NCBI GenBank assembly: GCA_965242745.1
Contig: CBDETG010000071.1
Span: 1-6,004, forward strand
DNA length: 6,004 nt
Direction of reading: 5' to 3'
Source: JABAAI01 sp965242745
GTDB taxonomy: Bacteria > Spirochaetota > Leptospiria > Leptospirales > Leptonemataceae
In this document: positions 5,725 to 6,004 of the stretch, one piece after another
Position numbering within the stretch: position 1 is the stretch's first letter
How the letters are laid out: every line of letters starts with the position of its first letter
Notes under the pieces: generated by a model
Databases searched by the model: none
What the model saw: only the letters and a program-made list of their open reading frames with translations
What the model was told of the DNA's origin: nothing
Made by a program: the position numbers and the translations under genes

Positions 5725-6004
5725 ATGAAAAGCAATCTGCAAAATAGGTCCATTTATTGCCGTGACAACATAGACGTATTGCAAGGCATAAACTCCAAAT
5801 GCGTAGACCTGATATACTTAGACCCGCCCTTCAATAAAAAGAAAGTCTTTACGGCGCCCATAGGAAGCCATGCGGAGGGAGCCAGCTTCAAGGATTATTT
5901 CCAAGAAGAAGACCTAAAAGACGAGTGGCTAAAGACCATCAAAGAAGACCGGGACGAACTATACAGCTTCCTTATGGGCATCAGAGATTATGGCAACAAG
6001 TATT
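5725..6004 (+). CDS. N-terminal part of a second beta-class DNA methyltransferase; 3' end cut by window
   Basis: The 93 visible residues begin MKSNLQNRSIYCRDNIDVL and reach the catalytic motif LDPPF (32-36) after VDLIY, followed by a conserved-looking FTAPIGSHAEGASF block (42-55) and DEWLKTIKED (66-75). The placement of DPPF near the N-terminus with no SAM motif yet seen matches the IV-TRD-I (beta) order. The protein runs off the window before its target-recognition region. The ATG at 5725 is chosen because related enzymes start about 10 residues before the YCRDN-type strand; an in-frame ATG at 5677 would add 16 residues (after a TAA at 5668-5670). Neither start has a good ribosome site. It belongs to the same family as the C-terminal piece at 1-1011, but the two pieces do not overlap, so identity cannot be compared. 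Confidence 0.85.
   Translation, partial: MKSNLQNRSIYCRDNIDVLQGINSKCVDLIYLDPPFNKKKVFTAPIGSHAEGASFKDYFQEEDLKDEWLKTIKEDRDELYSFLMGIRDYGNKY

Noticed and set aside
1..6004. Insertion sequence or transposase explaining the flanking methyltransferase pieces
   Set aside because: No transposase-like protein, terminal inverted repeats or target-site duplications were seen.

Overview
The window looks like bacterial chromosome with moderate GC content. It combines a Gram-negative surface-polysaccharide gene set with DNA modification genes. The heptose-isomerase gene implies a lipopolysaccharide or heptose-containing glycan. The style of the methyltransferases, the stand-alone HisH beside GmhA and the repeat-rich lipoprotein would fit a host-associated Campylobacterota member (Helicobacter-like). 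That placement is an inference with modest confidence, because no rRNA or other marker gene is present.

Layout from left to right. Positions 1-1011 (+) hold the C-terminal part of a beta-class amino-methyltransferase that ends in a GIY-YIG-like nuclease domain; its N-terminus lies outside the window. A convergent gap of 232 bp with a probable terminator follows. Four coding units then lie on the minus strand, read right to left from 5538 to 1244: gmhA (sedoheptulose-7-phosphate isomerase), hisH (glutamine amidotransferase), a MORN-like repeat lipoprotein broken by a one-base frameshift inside a 72-bp tandem repeat array, and a polytopic membrane glycosyltransferase of the GT39/ArnT-like type. 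Positions 5725-6004 (+) hold the N-terminus, with its DPPF catalytic motif, of a second methyltransferase copy of the same kind, cut by the window end.

How the genes may fit together: GmhA makes the heptose precursor, HisH could deliver ammonia either to histidine synthesis or to an amidated sugar, and the membrane glycosyltransferase would transfer a lipid-linked sugar. Together they suggest a fragment of an LPS or cell-surface glycan locus, but no HisF or sugar-amidotransferase partner is visible. The methyltransferase pieces at the two edges are complementary (N-terminal part on the right, C-terminal part on the left). This points to paralogous copies, a tandem arrangement, or a contig broken at or closed through a methyltransferase gene.

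The most interesting signals are the methyltransferase-nuclease fusion with a compositionally distinct target-recognition segment, the frameshifted repeat array whose seams are homopolymer runs, a terminator-like hairpin immediately before the methyltransferase start, and an unexplained structured 250-bp gap between hisH and the lipoprotein gene.
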